Source of the DNA: Azohydromonas australica DSM 1124 | GTDB taxonomy: Bacteria > Pseudomonadota > Gammaproteobacteria > Burkholderiales > Burkholderiaceae_C | Assembly: GCF_000430725.1 (NCBI RefSeq) | Contig: NZ_AUMO01000045.1 | Span: 93,961 to 157,960, forward strand | Direction of reading: 5' to 3' | DNA length: 64,000 nt | Shown: positions 20,232 through 31,605 of the stretch, one piece after another | Layout of the letters: each line of letters opens with the position of its first letter | How positions within the stretch are numbered: position 1 is the first letter of the stretch | Program-made: the position numbers and the translations under genes | Notes under the pieces: generated by a model | What the model saw: the letters and a program-made list of their open reading frames with translations, nothing else | Database searches by the model: none | Told to the model about the DNA's origin: nothing

Positions 20232-23200
20232 TCAGGGTGCCGGCTGCCCGGCCTCGGAGCCGAGCTTGAATACCCACGCGTTCTGGTTGATGTCGTTGAT
20301 CAGCGCGAACACGCCGTGCTTGGGGATGTAGGCCCAGCGCCCGTGGGTGCCCTGGACGGGCGCCGCCGCCGTGGGGCCGGCGTTGACGGCCACCTGAGTC
20401 CACTCCAGCGTGTCCATGTCCAGCGCCCACACCTCGCTGCCGCCGTGCCAGGCCACGATGCGGTCGGCCACCGGGTCGTAGGCCACGCCGGGCGACTGCT
20501 TGCTGGTAACCAGCTCGGGAGGGTTGACGGTGCTCACGGTGCTCATCGTGTTGGTGACCAAGTCGATGATCTGCACGCCGTTGCCCAGCATCACGAACTT
20601 GCGGCGCTTGGTGTCCAGCGCGGCCGTCATGTGGTAGTCCACGGGCATGTTCGCGTTGAGCACCGTGAAGGTGTCGGTCGCCGGCGAGTAGGACTGGAAC
20701 TTGGCCATGTCCTTGATCAGGACCTGCCCTCCCAGCTCGTCGTACACCGCCATCACGCCAAACGGAGCGCTCGTGGGCGCGGTATCGCGCCTCTTCACCC
20801 ACTGGTCGCTGGTGAAGTCGCGCAGCCAAACACCGCCGTTGACGGGCCGGCTACCGTCCAGACAGTAGGACACGCTGCCGGCCACGGCGAAGAAGCTGTC
20901 CAAGGAGGGGATGTAGGCCATGCTGCCGCCGGTCGTGCGCGAACGCGGCGACCCGTCCGGCAGCGCAGTAGCACAGTTCGTGTCCTGGCCTGTGAGCGTG
21001 TACGGGCTGGGCTCGACGATGCGGTGGATCGACAGCGTGTCCAACTCCAGGGCGTACATCTCATTGCCCCAATAGCTGCTGTTGCCGCCGCCCCAGACCA
21101 GCAGCCGGCTGCGCCGGGTGTCCACCGTGGCGCCGTTGATGCCCCAGATCACCGCTGACGGCCAGCCCCTGGGCGCAGATGCCGGCACCACAGAGGCGAT
21201 CTTGGTGTTGGGCAGCTCCATCCATTCGCCGGGATTGAGGTCGGCGAGCGAAACCAGCGGCAAGTTGGAGCTTGGCGGGGGAGTGTTCGTCGACGGCGGC
21301 GGGGCCAACTCCTTTGTGCGTGGGTACACGCTCCACACCGGGAAGTCGTTGAACTTCTTGAACGCCACCGCATAGTCAGGCGAGGAGGTCATGCGCGCCC
21401 AGGCGGCCTCGGCGCCCTCGGCGCCCTCGTCCACCGCGTACGCCAGCGCCGGCATCAGGTTGCCCCAGTAACTGTTGGCATCGCCGCGATAGCCACTGTC
21501 CAGGATGAGGCCCGGCTCGCCGTTGGTCGGCAGGCCCATGACGCGCGCCACCTCGCCCCAACTCGCGTACCAGGGCCCCGTGCCATTGATCCAGTCGCTG
21601 CGGAGGCTGGGCGCGAAAGGCACGGTGTACTGGCCGGCATAGGGGTAGGCGAACTGGTCGGCGCCGCTGCCACCCAGGCGCCCCACGATGGCCCGGAATT
21701 TCCAGGCCAGGAAGCTGTCGAGCTTGGACTGCAGCGTCTGGTCGTGCAGCTTGAGCCCCTTCATGTAGGCGAACGATCCGGTGAAGAAGTCGTCCATCCA
21801 GTTCGCGCCGACCAAGGGATCGGTGTTCGTATAGCCATTGCCATAGGGCTGCACCAGGCCCAGCGGATTATTGGGTTTGGCGACGTAGCGGCCGTGGTAA
21901 TAGCCGATGTTGGCGTTGATGCTGGCCTTGAACTCGCCGCTCAGCGGGTCGTCATCGGGCGTGGCGATCGCGGCCTGCGACAGCGAGCGGATCGCCCAGG
22001 CGGCGCCGCGGGGCGTCAGCGGTCCCGTGCTCGATTCCAGGATGCCCAGGCCGCCCTGGCGCACGGTGTCGGCCTGCTTGAGGTAATTGGCCGTGGCGAC
22101 GAACTGGATCTCCTCCCGGAAGTAGCCCCAGCCGGTGACCAGGTACGCCATGTAGCCCATCGAGGGATGGTGCGAGGTGGTGAACGCCGGCGGCGCCGTA
22201 CCCGAGACGGCCGGCGTGTACTGGTTCTTGGACGAGGTGCCAATGCCGGACACGCCGGAGCCGTAGCTCATCACCAGGTTCGGATACGAGGAAAAGGACA
22301 GCGGGCGCTGTGTCGTCTCGTCGCGGTAATGGATGCCGTAGCGGCCGGCCGCGTAGCCGTTGATGATCGTGCTGCGCCAGGCGCGCGGATCACCCTGGGA
22401 ACTCAGGTAAGCCGCGTCCCACATCGGCAGCAGCCCGATAGAGGCGTCGTATCCCGTATGCCCCATCGTGCTCGGAAAGGCGGCCTGCATCAGCGGCGTG
22501 TATTCGCCCACCAGCTGCGCCAGCAGCGGGCTGGTGCTGGCCGTCTGCCCGCTGTACCGGGGCACCAGACGGCTGTCCATGAAATAGGTGGTGGCATGCC
22601 GCGGCGTGACCATCGGGTCAGCATCCAGCCAGTGCGTGAGCGCGGTGCCACTGGCCAGCACGGCGCGCTGGTGGTTGAGCAGCGTCAGCGGCTGCGAGAA
22701 GCGCGTCTGGCCGCCCAGCGTGAACGTGGCCGATGCGCTCTTCTCGGTGCCGCCAGCCACCTTGAGGTAGCCGTTCTCGATCCAGGGCAGCACTTCCACG
22801 CGCCCGCCTTTGTAGGCGCGGACTTCCAGCCACGCCACCAGGTGCGCGTCGCTGCCGATGGGCTTGCGGTAGGTCCAGGAGCTCATCTGCGGCCCTCTCA
22901 CCACGGTGCGCGCCGGGGTGTCCCAGTCGCTGGCGGACCAGCCCGCGGTGCCGAAGGCGCCGAAGGCCACGCTCGCGGTGATGCCCGTGGCCTTGAGGTC
23001 TTCCGTGGTCAGCGGCGTGGCCGCTTCCGGCGTCGCGGCCGCCCGCAGCCCGATGCTGCGCCAGGTGCCCGTGCTCAGGTCCGCGCGGCCGGAGAGGATG
23101 GCGAACTTGGCACTACCGTCGGGCCAGCGGTTCGTGACCACGGCCTGGAACTCGGACACGCCGTCGGCCACCAGCGTCGAGCCCTGTGGCACGTCGCCCT

Positions 23201-23432
23201 GGCGCAGCGGCTGCCCTACGGTGAAGGGCAGCTGCGAGCCGCCGACCGCGCTGGAGAGTCGCAGTTGGAACAGCGCTGCAGCAGGGTCAACGGCCAATGC
23301 GCGTTCCTTGCTGCCCTCGCCAGGGGGGGAAGAACCGCCGCTGCCGTTGCCGCCGCCACAAGCGGTCAACAGCACGGCGCTGAATAGGCAGGACACCAGT
23401 CCAGCCCAGGGAACCGGAAGACGGGGCCTCAT
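20232..23432 (-). CDS. very large predicted lipoprotein with barrel-like, helical and Kelch-like regions
   Basis: Encodes 1066 residues. The signal peptide ends in a lipobox (AVLLTACGGGNGSGG), and a Gly/Ser linker follows. Residues about 45-200 are beta-rich (FQAVVTNRWPDGSAKFAIL) and recall the N-terminal barrel of PL26-like exo-rhamnogalacturonan lyases, a guess from memory. Residues about 350-650 look like an alpha/alpha-toroid rich in Trp, Tyr and His (HHPSMGYMAYLVTGWGYF). A Pro/Ser linker comes next (TNTPPPSSN). The last 330 residues form about six Kelch-like blades, such as RSRLLVWGGGNSSYWGNEMY and DRIVAWHGGSEVWALDMDTL. It is monocistronic. Codon use is less GC-biased than in mutL. Catalytic function is unknown. 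Confidence 0.7.
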   Translation of the reverse strand: MRPRLPVPWAGLVSCLFSAVLLTACGGGNGSGGSSPPGEGSKERALAVDPAAALFQLRLSSAVGGSQLPFTVGQPLRQGDVPQGSTLVADGVSEFQAVVTNRWPDGSAKFAILSGRADLSTGTWRSIGLRAAATPEAATPLTTEDLKATGITASVAFGAFGTAGWSASDWDTPARTVVRGPQMSSWTYRKPIGSDAHLVAWLEVRAYKGGRVEVLPWIENGYLKVAGGTEKSASATFTLGGQTRFSQPLTLLNHQRAVLASGTALTHWLDADPMVTPRHATTYFMDSRLVPRYSGQTASTSPLLAQLVGEYTPLMQAAFPSTMGHTGYDASIGLLPMWDAAYLSSQGDPRAWRSTIINGYAAGRYGIHYRDETTQRPLSFSSYPNLVMSYGSGVSGIGTSSKNQYTPAVSGTAPPAFTTSHHPSMGYMAYLVTGWGYFREEIQFVATANYLKQADTVRQGGLGILESSTGPLTPRGAAWAIRSLSQAAIATPDDDPLSGEFKASINANIGYYHGRYVAKPNNPLGLVQPYGNGYTNTDPLVGANWMDDFFTGSFAYMKGLKLHDQTLQSKLDSFLAWKFRAIVGRLGGSGADQFAYPYAGQYTVPFAPSLRSDWINGTGPWYASWGEVARVMGLPTNGEPGLILDSGYRGDANSYWGNLMPALAYAVDEGAEGAEAAWARMTSSPDYAVAFKKFNDFPVWSVYPRTKELAPPPSTNTPPPSSNLPLVSLADLNPGEWMELPNTKIASVVPASAPRGWPSAVIWGINGATVDTRRSRLLVWGGGNSSYWGNEMYALELDTLSIHRIVEPSPYTLTGQDTNCATALPDGSPRSRTTGGSMAYIPSLDSFFAVAGSVSYCLDGSRPVNGGVWLRDFTSDQWVKRRDTAPTSAPFGVMAVYDELGGQVLIKDMAKFQSYSPATDTFTVLNANMPVDYHMTAALDTKRRKFVMLGNGVQIIDLVTNTMSTVSTVNPPELVTSKQSPGVAYDPVADRIVAWHGGSEVWALDMDTLEWTQVAVNAGPTAAAPVQGTHGRWAYIPKHGVFALINDINQNAWVFKLGSEAGQPAP

Positions 23433-23773
23433 GAAACGCTCCTGGGTTATCGCATCGTGTCGTGGCATTCACGAATCGACACGCAGAGGACAAAAAGGTG
23501 AAGTGGCTGAGTTACAAAAAAGTAATTGCTGTCTTCTTGGGTGACATAGACGCATTCAGGGGCCATACGCGCAACTATTTCCTTGACAGCACACACCCTC
23601 TCTATTCGTCATCACCAACGGCGTGTCACCGAGGCGCAAGCGGATCCCCTGAAGCGCAGCAGCGAAGCTCGCACGCACCGGGCGCCCCGGGAAGTGCCCG
23701 GGATGCGTGGGAGCGCTACTTGCTCCAGCTTGAGGTTGCTCAAAGACGGTCCTGAGGACCATGGCGCGCGCCT
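23433..23773. other. AT-rich intergenic spacer before the acnA remnant
   Basis: This gap between the lipoprotein gene and the acnA remnant is clearly AT-richer in its first 150 bases. It has a perfect TTGACA at 23,583-23,588 on the plus strand, but no good -10 at 16-18 bases. Short open frames here have no protein-like composition. It may hold promoters for acnA (plus) and the lipoprotein (minus). Confidence 0.4.
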
Positions 23774-23886
23774 CTGGCCGCCATGCGCAACGTGACCGCC
23801 GACACGGGCCGCAACCCGAGCTGATCGAGCCGCTGGTACCCGTGGATCCGGTGGTGGTCGACCACCACGGCACGCCCGCCGCGCTT
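23774..23886 (+). pseudogene. decayed duplicate of an internal acnA segment
   Basis: This stretch closely matches 24,382-24,509 inside acnA, starting at CTGGCCGCCATGCGCAACGT in both. The copy has scattered substitutions, a one-base loss near the sequence encoding RNPKLIEP (a frameshift), and a 15-base deletion removing the codons of DHSVM. The rest of the gene is absent, so it cannot encode an enzyme. The frame downstream happens to stay open into acnA, so an automatic start at 23,761 would wrongly extend AcnA by 108 residues. Confidence 0.8.
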
Positions 23887-24084
23887 GGCCTCCCCGCGGC
23901 ACCCCGGCACGGCAACCCGCCGTCCCGCGGGCCAGCAGTGGCTGCACGACGCCTGGGCTCAGGCCCGGTTGCCGGGGCCGCGCCGCTCTGCCCAAGTACC
24001 GGGACGCGTGCCGGGGCGCCTTGCCAGGCAGCAGGCGCGGCTATTGCCCGGATTCCCGGTTCTTCAACAACGGGAGTCCCCACC

Positions 24085-26808
<2,724 letters not shown>

Positions 26809-26830
26809 GGGCTGTCCCGCGCTGAACGCG

Positions 26831-26855
26831 AAAGCCGCCCGGAGGGCGGCTTTTT
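26831..26855 (+). terminator. rho-independent terminator of acnA
   Basis: AAAGCCGCCC and GGGCGGCTTT form a 10-base stem with a GGA-centred loop ending in five T, 22 bases after the acnA stop. Confidence 0.9.
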
Positions 26856-26940
26856 CATGCGCAGCAGGCGCCGGGCGCTTCACGCCGCCGTCACGCGCCC
26901 TCGCCACAGTGGGTGCGGAACCCTCCGCCCAAGGCCGCCC

Positions 26941-28863
26941 ATGCGACTCCAGCCCCTGCCCTTCGCCCTGCTGGCCGCGCTCGCCGCGGCGGGCCTCCCC
27001 GGCTGCTCCAGCACCGACGCTTCCGGCCCGCCCGCCCCGAGCTTCACCGTCAAGGTGATCGGCTTCAACGACTACCACGGCCACCTGCAGTCGCCGGGCA
27101 GCTTCGGGGTGAATGCCGCCGTGCCGGCGGCGAGCCGGCCGGCCGTGGGTGGGGCGGACTACTTGGCCGCCTACGTCGAGAAGCTGAAGGCGTCCCAACC
27201 GCTCAACGTCGTGGTGGGCGCGGGCGATTTCATCGGCGCGTCGCCGCTGGTGTCGGCGCTGTTCCACGACGAGCCGGCGGTGGAGACGCTCAACCACATC
27301 GGCGTGGAATTCAACGCCGTGGGCAACCACGAGTTCGACAAGGGCCGCGCCGAGCTGCTGCGACTGCAAAACGGCGGCTGCAAGCTGGTGAACGGCGCCG
27401 CCGACCCCAACAGCTGCCGCGGCCTGGGCTCGGCCCGGCCGGGCGGCTTCGACGGCGCGAAGTTCCAGTGGCTCTCGGCCAACGTGGTGGACACGGCCAG
27501 CGGCCGGACGCTGCTGCCGGCCTACGGCATCAAGACGTTCAACGGCGTCCAGGTCGCCTTCATCGGCATGACGCTCAAGGGCACGCCCGGCATCGTCTCG
27601 CCGGCCGGCGTGGCGGGGCTGGAGTTCAGGGACGAGGCCGACACCGTCAACGCGCTGGTGCCGGGCCTTCGCGCGCAGGGCATCGAGGCGATCGTGGTGC
27701 TGGTGCACCAGGGCGGCATGCAGGGCGGCGGCCTGGGCGACATCAACGGCTGCGTAGGCGACCTGCGGAACGCCGACGGCAGTGACTCCGAACTGGGGAA
27801 GATCGTCCGGCGGCTGGACGACGCGGTGGACCTGGTGGTCAGCGGCCATACCCACGCGGCCTACAACTGCTCGGCCAACACGGTGGACGTGATCGGCACG
27901 GCCGCCGCCCCGGTGAGCACGCCGCGCGCGACGGGCCTGCCCAACGCCGCCGGGCGCCTGGTGCCCGCGACCAGCGCCGGCGCCCTGGGCCGGGTGCTGA
28001 CGGACATCGACATCACCATCGACCCGAACCGGCGCGACATCGTGGCCGTGTCGCCGCGCAACGTGCTGGTGGACCGGACCGACCCCGCCATCACCGCCAG
28101 CGCGCTGCTCAAGCGGGTGGTGGACGGCTACGCGGCGCTGGTGGCACCCGTGTCGGCGCAGGTGGTGGGCCACGTCGCGCGGGCGATGCCGGCGACGGCG
28201 AACGCGGCGGGCGAGATGCCGGCAGGCGACCTGATAGCCGATGCGCAGCTCGCCGCGACGCAGCCCGCGGCGCAGGGCGGCGCGGAGATCGCCTTCATGA
28301 ACCCGGGCGGCGTGCGCAGCCCGGGCTTCGACATTTCGGGTGCCGCCTATCCCTACGCGGTGAGCTACGGCGACGCCTTCACCGTGCAGCCCTTCGGCAA
28401 CACGCTAATGACGCTGAACCTGACGGCGCAGCAGCTCAAGAACCTGCTGGAGCAGCAGTTCGCCGGCTGCCAGGGCCAGGCCACGACGCGCCTCCTGCAG
28501 GTGTCCAACGGCTTCAAGTTCACCTGGAAGGCGAGCGCGCCGGCCTGCGCCAAGGTGACCGACGTGCGCCTGACGCGCATGGACCTGAACGCCACGCCGC
28601 CGGTGGCGCTGGCGGCCGAGGAAGTGATCGTCGCCAATGGCTTGGTGCTGGCTCCCTCAAAGCTCTATCGCATCACCGTGAATAACTTCATCCAGTCCGG
28701 CGGGGATGGGTTCACGGTGCTGGCCGGCGGTACGAACGTGCTGGGCGGGGGGCAGGATATTGATGCGCTGGTGGGTTATCTCGGGAAATTCAAGGCGCCG
28801 CGGGGGGCGTATGAGCCGGCGGAGGTGGAATTCAATATTCCGAGGATTACGTTGGTGCCTTGA
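26941..28863 (+). CDS. UshA/NadN-type 5'-nucleotidase / metallophosphatase lipoprotein
   Basis: A 640-residue exported calcineurin-like phosphoesterase with a C-terminal 5'-nucleotidase domain. The signal ends in a lipobox (AAAGLPGCSS). Metal-binding motifs appear in order: GFNDYHGHLQ, GAGDFIGASPL, GNHEFDKGRAELL, and SGHTHAAYNC. The C-terminal domain has AFMNPGGVRSPG and VQPFGNTLMTLNLTAQQL, then IQSGGDGFTVLAGGTNVLGG. It probably hydrolyses extracellular nucleotides for phosphate or nucleoside salvage. It could supply nicotinamide riboside from NMN for PnuC, which is inference. It stands alone after the acnA terminator. Confidence 0.92.
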   Translation: MRLQPLPFALLAALAAAGLPGCSSTDASGPPAPSFTVKVIGFNDYHGHLQSPGSFGVNAAVPAASRPAVGGADYLAAYVEKLKASQPLNVVVGAGDFIGASPLVSALFHDEPAVETLNHIGVEFNAVGNHEFDKGRAELLRLQNGGCKLVNGAADPNSCRGLGSARPGGFDGAKFQWLSANVVDTASGRTLLPAYGIKTFNGVQVAFIGMTLKGTPGIVSPAGVAGLEFRDEADTVNALVPGLRAQGIEAIVVLVHQGGMQGGGLGDINGCVGDLRNADGSDSELGKIVRRLDDAVDLVVSGHTHAAYNCSANTVDVIGTAAAPVSTPRATGLPNAAGRLVPATSAGALGRVLTDIDITIDPNRRDIVAVSPRNVLVDRTDPAITASALLKRVVDGYAALVAPVSAQVVGHVARAMPATANAAGEMPAGDLIADAQLAATQPAAQGGAEIAFMNPGGVRSPGFDISGAAYPYAVSYGDAFTVQPFGNTLMTLNLTAQQLKNLLEQQFAGCQGQATTRLLQVSNGFKFTWKASAPACAKVTDVRLTRMDLNATPPVALAAEEVIVANGLVLAPSKLYRITVNNFIQSGGDGFTVLAGGTNVLGGGQDIDALVGYLGKFKAPRGAYEPAEVEFNIPRITLVP

Positions 28864-28899
28864 GAGCAGAAAGGCTGCAACAGCTCATGTTTGGCATCC

Positions 28900-29331
28900 T
28901 CAGCGCTGCGACGCCAACACCATCTGCGTACACCGAAACAACGCAATCGTCTTCCCGGTAGCTTCGTCGGTGACCACCGCATCCCAGACCTGCGTCGTTT
29001 TTCCAAGGTGCTGGGCGGTCGCGACGCAGGCAATACTCCCCTCCCTCACCGTCCCGAGGTGGTTGCTTTTCAGCTCGATGGTGGTGAAGGAGGCGGCGCC
29101 TTCGGGCAAATGCGCAATGGTGGCGTAGCCGCAGGTGGTGTCGGCCAGGGCGACGACGCTGGCCGCGTGCAGGAAATTGTTGGGCGCGAAGTGGAGCTGC
29201 TTCACCGGCATGCGGCTGCGCATGCTGCCTTGGCTGAGCTCCAGCATCTCGATGCCGAGGTAGCCGGGCAGGTATTCCTGGCCGCGCTCGTTCAGCAGCT
29301 CGATGGAAACGTCGGGTCGGAGTTTGGACAT
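28900..29331 (-). CDS. PaaI-family hotdog thioesterase
   Basis: A 143-residue hotdog-fold protein. The conserved helix and strand YLGIEMLELSQGSMRSRMPV, the active-site region HFAPNNFLHAASVVALADT and the FTTIELKSNHLGTVREG strand match PaaI/YdiI-like acyl-CoA thioesterases. In the usual HGG motif the residues here are LHAAS, so catalytic detail may differ. It converges on the 5'-nucleotidase gene with a 36-base gap. No pathway genes are adjacent, so the acyl substrate is unknown. Confidence 0.85.
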   Translation of the reverse strand: MSKLRPDVSIELLNERGQEYLPGYLGIEMLELSQGSMRSRMPVKQLHFAPNNFLHAASVVALADTTCGYATIAHLPEGAASFTTIELKSNHLGTVREGSIACVATAQHLGKTTQVWDAVVTDEATGKTIALFRCTQMVLASQR

Positions 29332-29386
29332 GGTTTCCTCACATGCAGTTTCTCGACAGGCAACGCCCGGCGGCGTTTCAGCGCCT

Positions 29387-29414
29387 GTCCTTCGACAAGC
29401 TCAGGACGAACGGG
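29387..29414. repeat. palindromic intergenic repeat, copy 2 of 3 (single arm)
   Basis: TCCTTCGACAAGCTCAGGAC followed by GAACGG is the reverse complement of the left arms at 4,636 and 49,516. It lies between the PaaI-like gene and leuE. Only one arm is evident here. Confidence 0.7.
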
Positions 29415-29453
29415 TGATGGATCATTTCGCGAACCCTGCGAATCTCGCCGCCC

Positions 29454-30104
29454 TTATCTCAACGTCGCTCCCGCCAGCTTCACCCCGAAGCCGATGAAGG
29501 CCGCGCCCACGCCGCCCGTGCCCGCGGCCGAGAGCTTGCGATGGCGCCGGAACTGCGCCGCCAGCTTCGCGCCGGCGAATATCAGCACCGTGAGATAGAC
29601 CGCGCTGCAGAGCTGCACGATCAGCCCCAGGATCAGGAACGACAGCGCCGGGTGCTCATAACCCGGCGCCACGAACTGGATGAAGAAGGACACGAAGAAC
29701 AGGATCGCCTTCGGGTTCATCAGGCTGATGACCAGCGCGGTGCGGAAAGGCCGGCTGCCCTTCTCTTCCGAAATATCGCTGGCCGTGTCCGCCTCCTTGG
29801 TGCGCCAGCCCTGCCAGCCGGCCTTGAGCAGCTTGAATCCCAGCCAGGCCAGATACGCGGCACCGGCGTATTTCAGCGCGTAGAACAGCAGCGGATTGCT
29901 GTGCAGCAGCCCGGCCACGCCGGTGGCCGAGAGGATCATGAGAATGGCGTCGCCCAGGAAAATGCCGCAGGCGCCCCGGTAGCCCTGCGCCACGCCGCGG
30001 CGCGAGGCCACCGTCATCACGTAGACGGAATTGGGCCCTGGCAGGAGCACGATGAAGATGGTGCCGAGGATGAAAGTGCTGAGGTCGGTGATGCCGTAGG
30101 TCAT
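29454..30104 (-). CDS. leuE: LysE/RhtB-family exporter, LeuE-like
   Basis: A 216-residue inner-membrane exporter. The signature is the N-terminal FILGTIFIVLLPGPNSVYVM, then GACGIFLGDAILMILSATG, ALKYAGAAYLAWLGFKLLK, and the second-half LVISLMNPKAILFFVSFFIQF. The MTYGITDLSTFILG start and overall pattern resemble LeuE, a leucine exporter, but substrates in this family vary. No Lrp-type regulator is adjacent. The 180 bases upstream hold no gene and no clear terminator. Confidence 0.85.
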   Translation of the reverse strand: MTYGITDLSTFILGTIFIVLLPGPNSVYVMTVASRRGVAQGYRGACGIFLGDAILMILSATGVAGLLHSNPLLFYALKYAGAAYLAWLGFKLLKAGWQGWRTKEADTASDISEEKGSRPFRTALVISLMNPKAILFFVSFFIQFVAPGYEHPALSFLILGLIVQLCSAVYLTVLIFAGAKLAAQFRRHRKLSAAGTGGVGAAFIGFGVKLAGATLR

Positions 30105-30284
30105 CGGCTCATTCTCTCAGCACTCCTGAAGTACCCGCCGCGACTGCGGCAGCACTTCGCGCCTTCCTGTGGGCGATCCTGGGCCTGCACCGGTGCAGAC
30201 CGATGGCCGCAGCCACGGCCCCGAGGTACGGCAAGCAGCGGCCACCGGGGCCGCTGCCGGACAAGGCCTCAGCCCCTGGACCGC

Positions 30285-30515
30285 TCAGATCTCATAAACC
30301 TTGCCGCCCGTCGGCACACCCTGGCCGCTTCGATAATCGCTGCCCACGACGACCGCCGTCGGCTGGATATGGTTGAACTGCGCGTAATTGGCAATCGCGG
30401 CCTGGGTGAAGGCGCCGGACTCCGCATGGCTGACGTGAGGCTGCGATTGCTTGCGGTAGTAGGTGATTCTCTCGGTATTCGCAGAGGTCATTGACTGGGT
30501 CATGTAGAGGGCCAT
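30285..30515 (-). CDS. 76-residue protein of unknown function, last gene of the coiled-coil cassette
   Basis: A short protein starting MALYMTQSMTSANTERITYY and ending TGGKVYEI. It is rich in Gln, Ser, Thr, His and Tyr, has no Cys, no signal peptide and no membrane segment. A good ribosome site (GGAGAAATC) directly precedes the ATG, which supports it being real. It lies 111 bases after the 305-residue gene on the same strand and shares its lower GC. It might be an accessory, immunity or regulatory protein of that cassette, but nothing in the sequence shows which. I do not recognise it. Confidence 0.6.
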   Translation of the reverse strand: MALYMTQSMTSANTERITYYRKQSQPHVSHAESGAFTQAAIANYAQFNHIQPTAVVVGSDYRSGQGVPTGGKVYEI

Positions 30516-30626
30516 GATTTCTCCGTATTGGACAGGTTTTCAGGTGATGGCTTTGCTTCGCCCCCGGCACGGATCTGCGTTGCCGGTACGGCTGCACCAT
30601 GCCGGGGTCGTTGCGGGGTGTGCCGG

Positions 30627-31544
30627 TCAGGCGGCTTCGAGCTCGGGGGCTTGGACAACCAACTCGTCGAATTTCTCCAGGGAACGCCGGAGCGAAATCA
30701 GGTCTGCCCCCGTGCCGTCGAAATCGATGATGGTCGGCCTCTCGTTATCGAGTTGCTGGACGACATCGAGAACGTCTTCGATGCGACGCCCTACCTGCTG
30801 CGCCATGATCAGCAGCCGGCCATAGAACAAGGCCACGTCCGTGAAGTAAGCGAGTTTTTGCCGAGAGATTCCCTGCTGCTCGTGGAGTTCGGCCTCCCGG
30901 TGCTGCAACTCATCCAGCAGCGCCAGGGACGATGCCTTCTTTGCGGATAGCTGATCCAGGAGCTGCCCGGCATTGCGCAGCCCCTCATGGTCATGCCGCA
31001 TGGCCTCGTTGAACCTGGAAAGCTCCTCGCTCAATGAGCGAATGCGCCCAGCATCATCTTCCACCAGGGCGGCGATGCCCATGACGGCCCGATCGAGTCC
31101 GAGGCAAAAAATCGAACGGATGATGCTGCCCGCCGAGTCATCGTTGAGCTCCCGGAGCTTGGCTTGGTGATGCTGCAGCTCGATCTGTGCCCTGTCGATT
31201 TGCTCCATCAGCGCATTGACGTGCTCGTGCAAGGCAGCCATATCGGCTTGATCCTTGGAAATCTCCACGGTGAGCGCATCAATGTTCTTTTGAAGCGCAA
31301 GCGCACTGTCCCTGATCTCGCCTTCGCGCTGAATGATGCCGGCCACGTCAGCGGCGATGCGCTGCTGCAGCACCTGGCTTTCCTTCTCCTTGCTTTCCGC
31401 GCAGGCACTCAGAAATTGGATCTGATCCGTGATGGACTGGATATTCGCCTCGGCAGCCTCCCTTTGCTGATCCTTCAGGAGCCCGGCCGACTGCTTCAGC
31501 GCCAGCCATACGGTTGCGAAACTTGCTTGTTGCACTGATCCCAT
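30627..31544 (-). CDS. coiled-coil protein with one central hydrophobic segment; candidate alpha-pore-forming toxin subunit
   Basis: Encodes 305 residues with no signal peptide. Residues about 22-135 form a long, almost continuous helix with heptads. Residues 140-162 are hydrophobic (IIRSIFCLGLDRAVMGIAAL), residues 165-225 form a second long helix, and the end is KLAYFTDVALFYGRLLIMAQ and a final helix. Arm, hydrophobic tongue, arm, tail bundle is the layout of ClyA, HBL/Nhe and XaxB. That match is by architecture, not sequence. GAGGTGAT precedes the ATG. The larger partner ends 61 bases upstream. GC is visibly lower than in flanking genes. It could instead be a cytoplasmic structural coiled coil. 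Confidence 0.6.
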   Translation of the reverse strand: MGSVQQASFATVWLALKQSAGLLKDQQREAAEANIQSITDQIQFLSACAESKEKESQVLQQRIAADVAGIIQREGEIRDSALALQKNIDALTVEISKDQADMAALHEHVNALMEQIDRAQIELQHHQAKLRELNDDSAGSIIRSIFCLGLDRAVMGIAALVEDDAGRIRSLSEELSRFNEAMRHDHEGLRNAGQLLDQLSAKKASSLALLDELQHREAELHEQQGISRQKLAYFTDVALFYGRLLIMAQQVGRRIEDVLDVVQQLDNERPTIIDFDGTGADLISLRRSLEKFDELVVQAPELEAA

Positions 31545-31605
31545 ATCACCTCGTCAAGAAGCTCATCAGGCGTCCCGGTGTTTGCAGACACCGGGATGGC
31601 AGTGC

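Noticed and set aside
23761..24084. An N-terminal extension of AcnA by 108 residues
   Set aside because: The DNA is a decayed copy of acnA plus non-coding sequence. The family N-terminus and a ribosome site are at 24,085.
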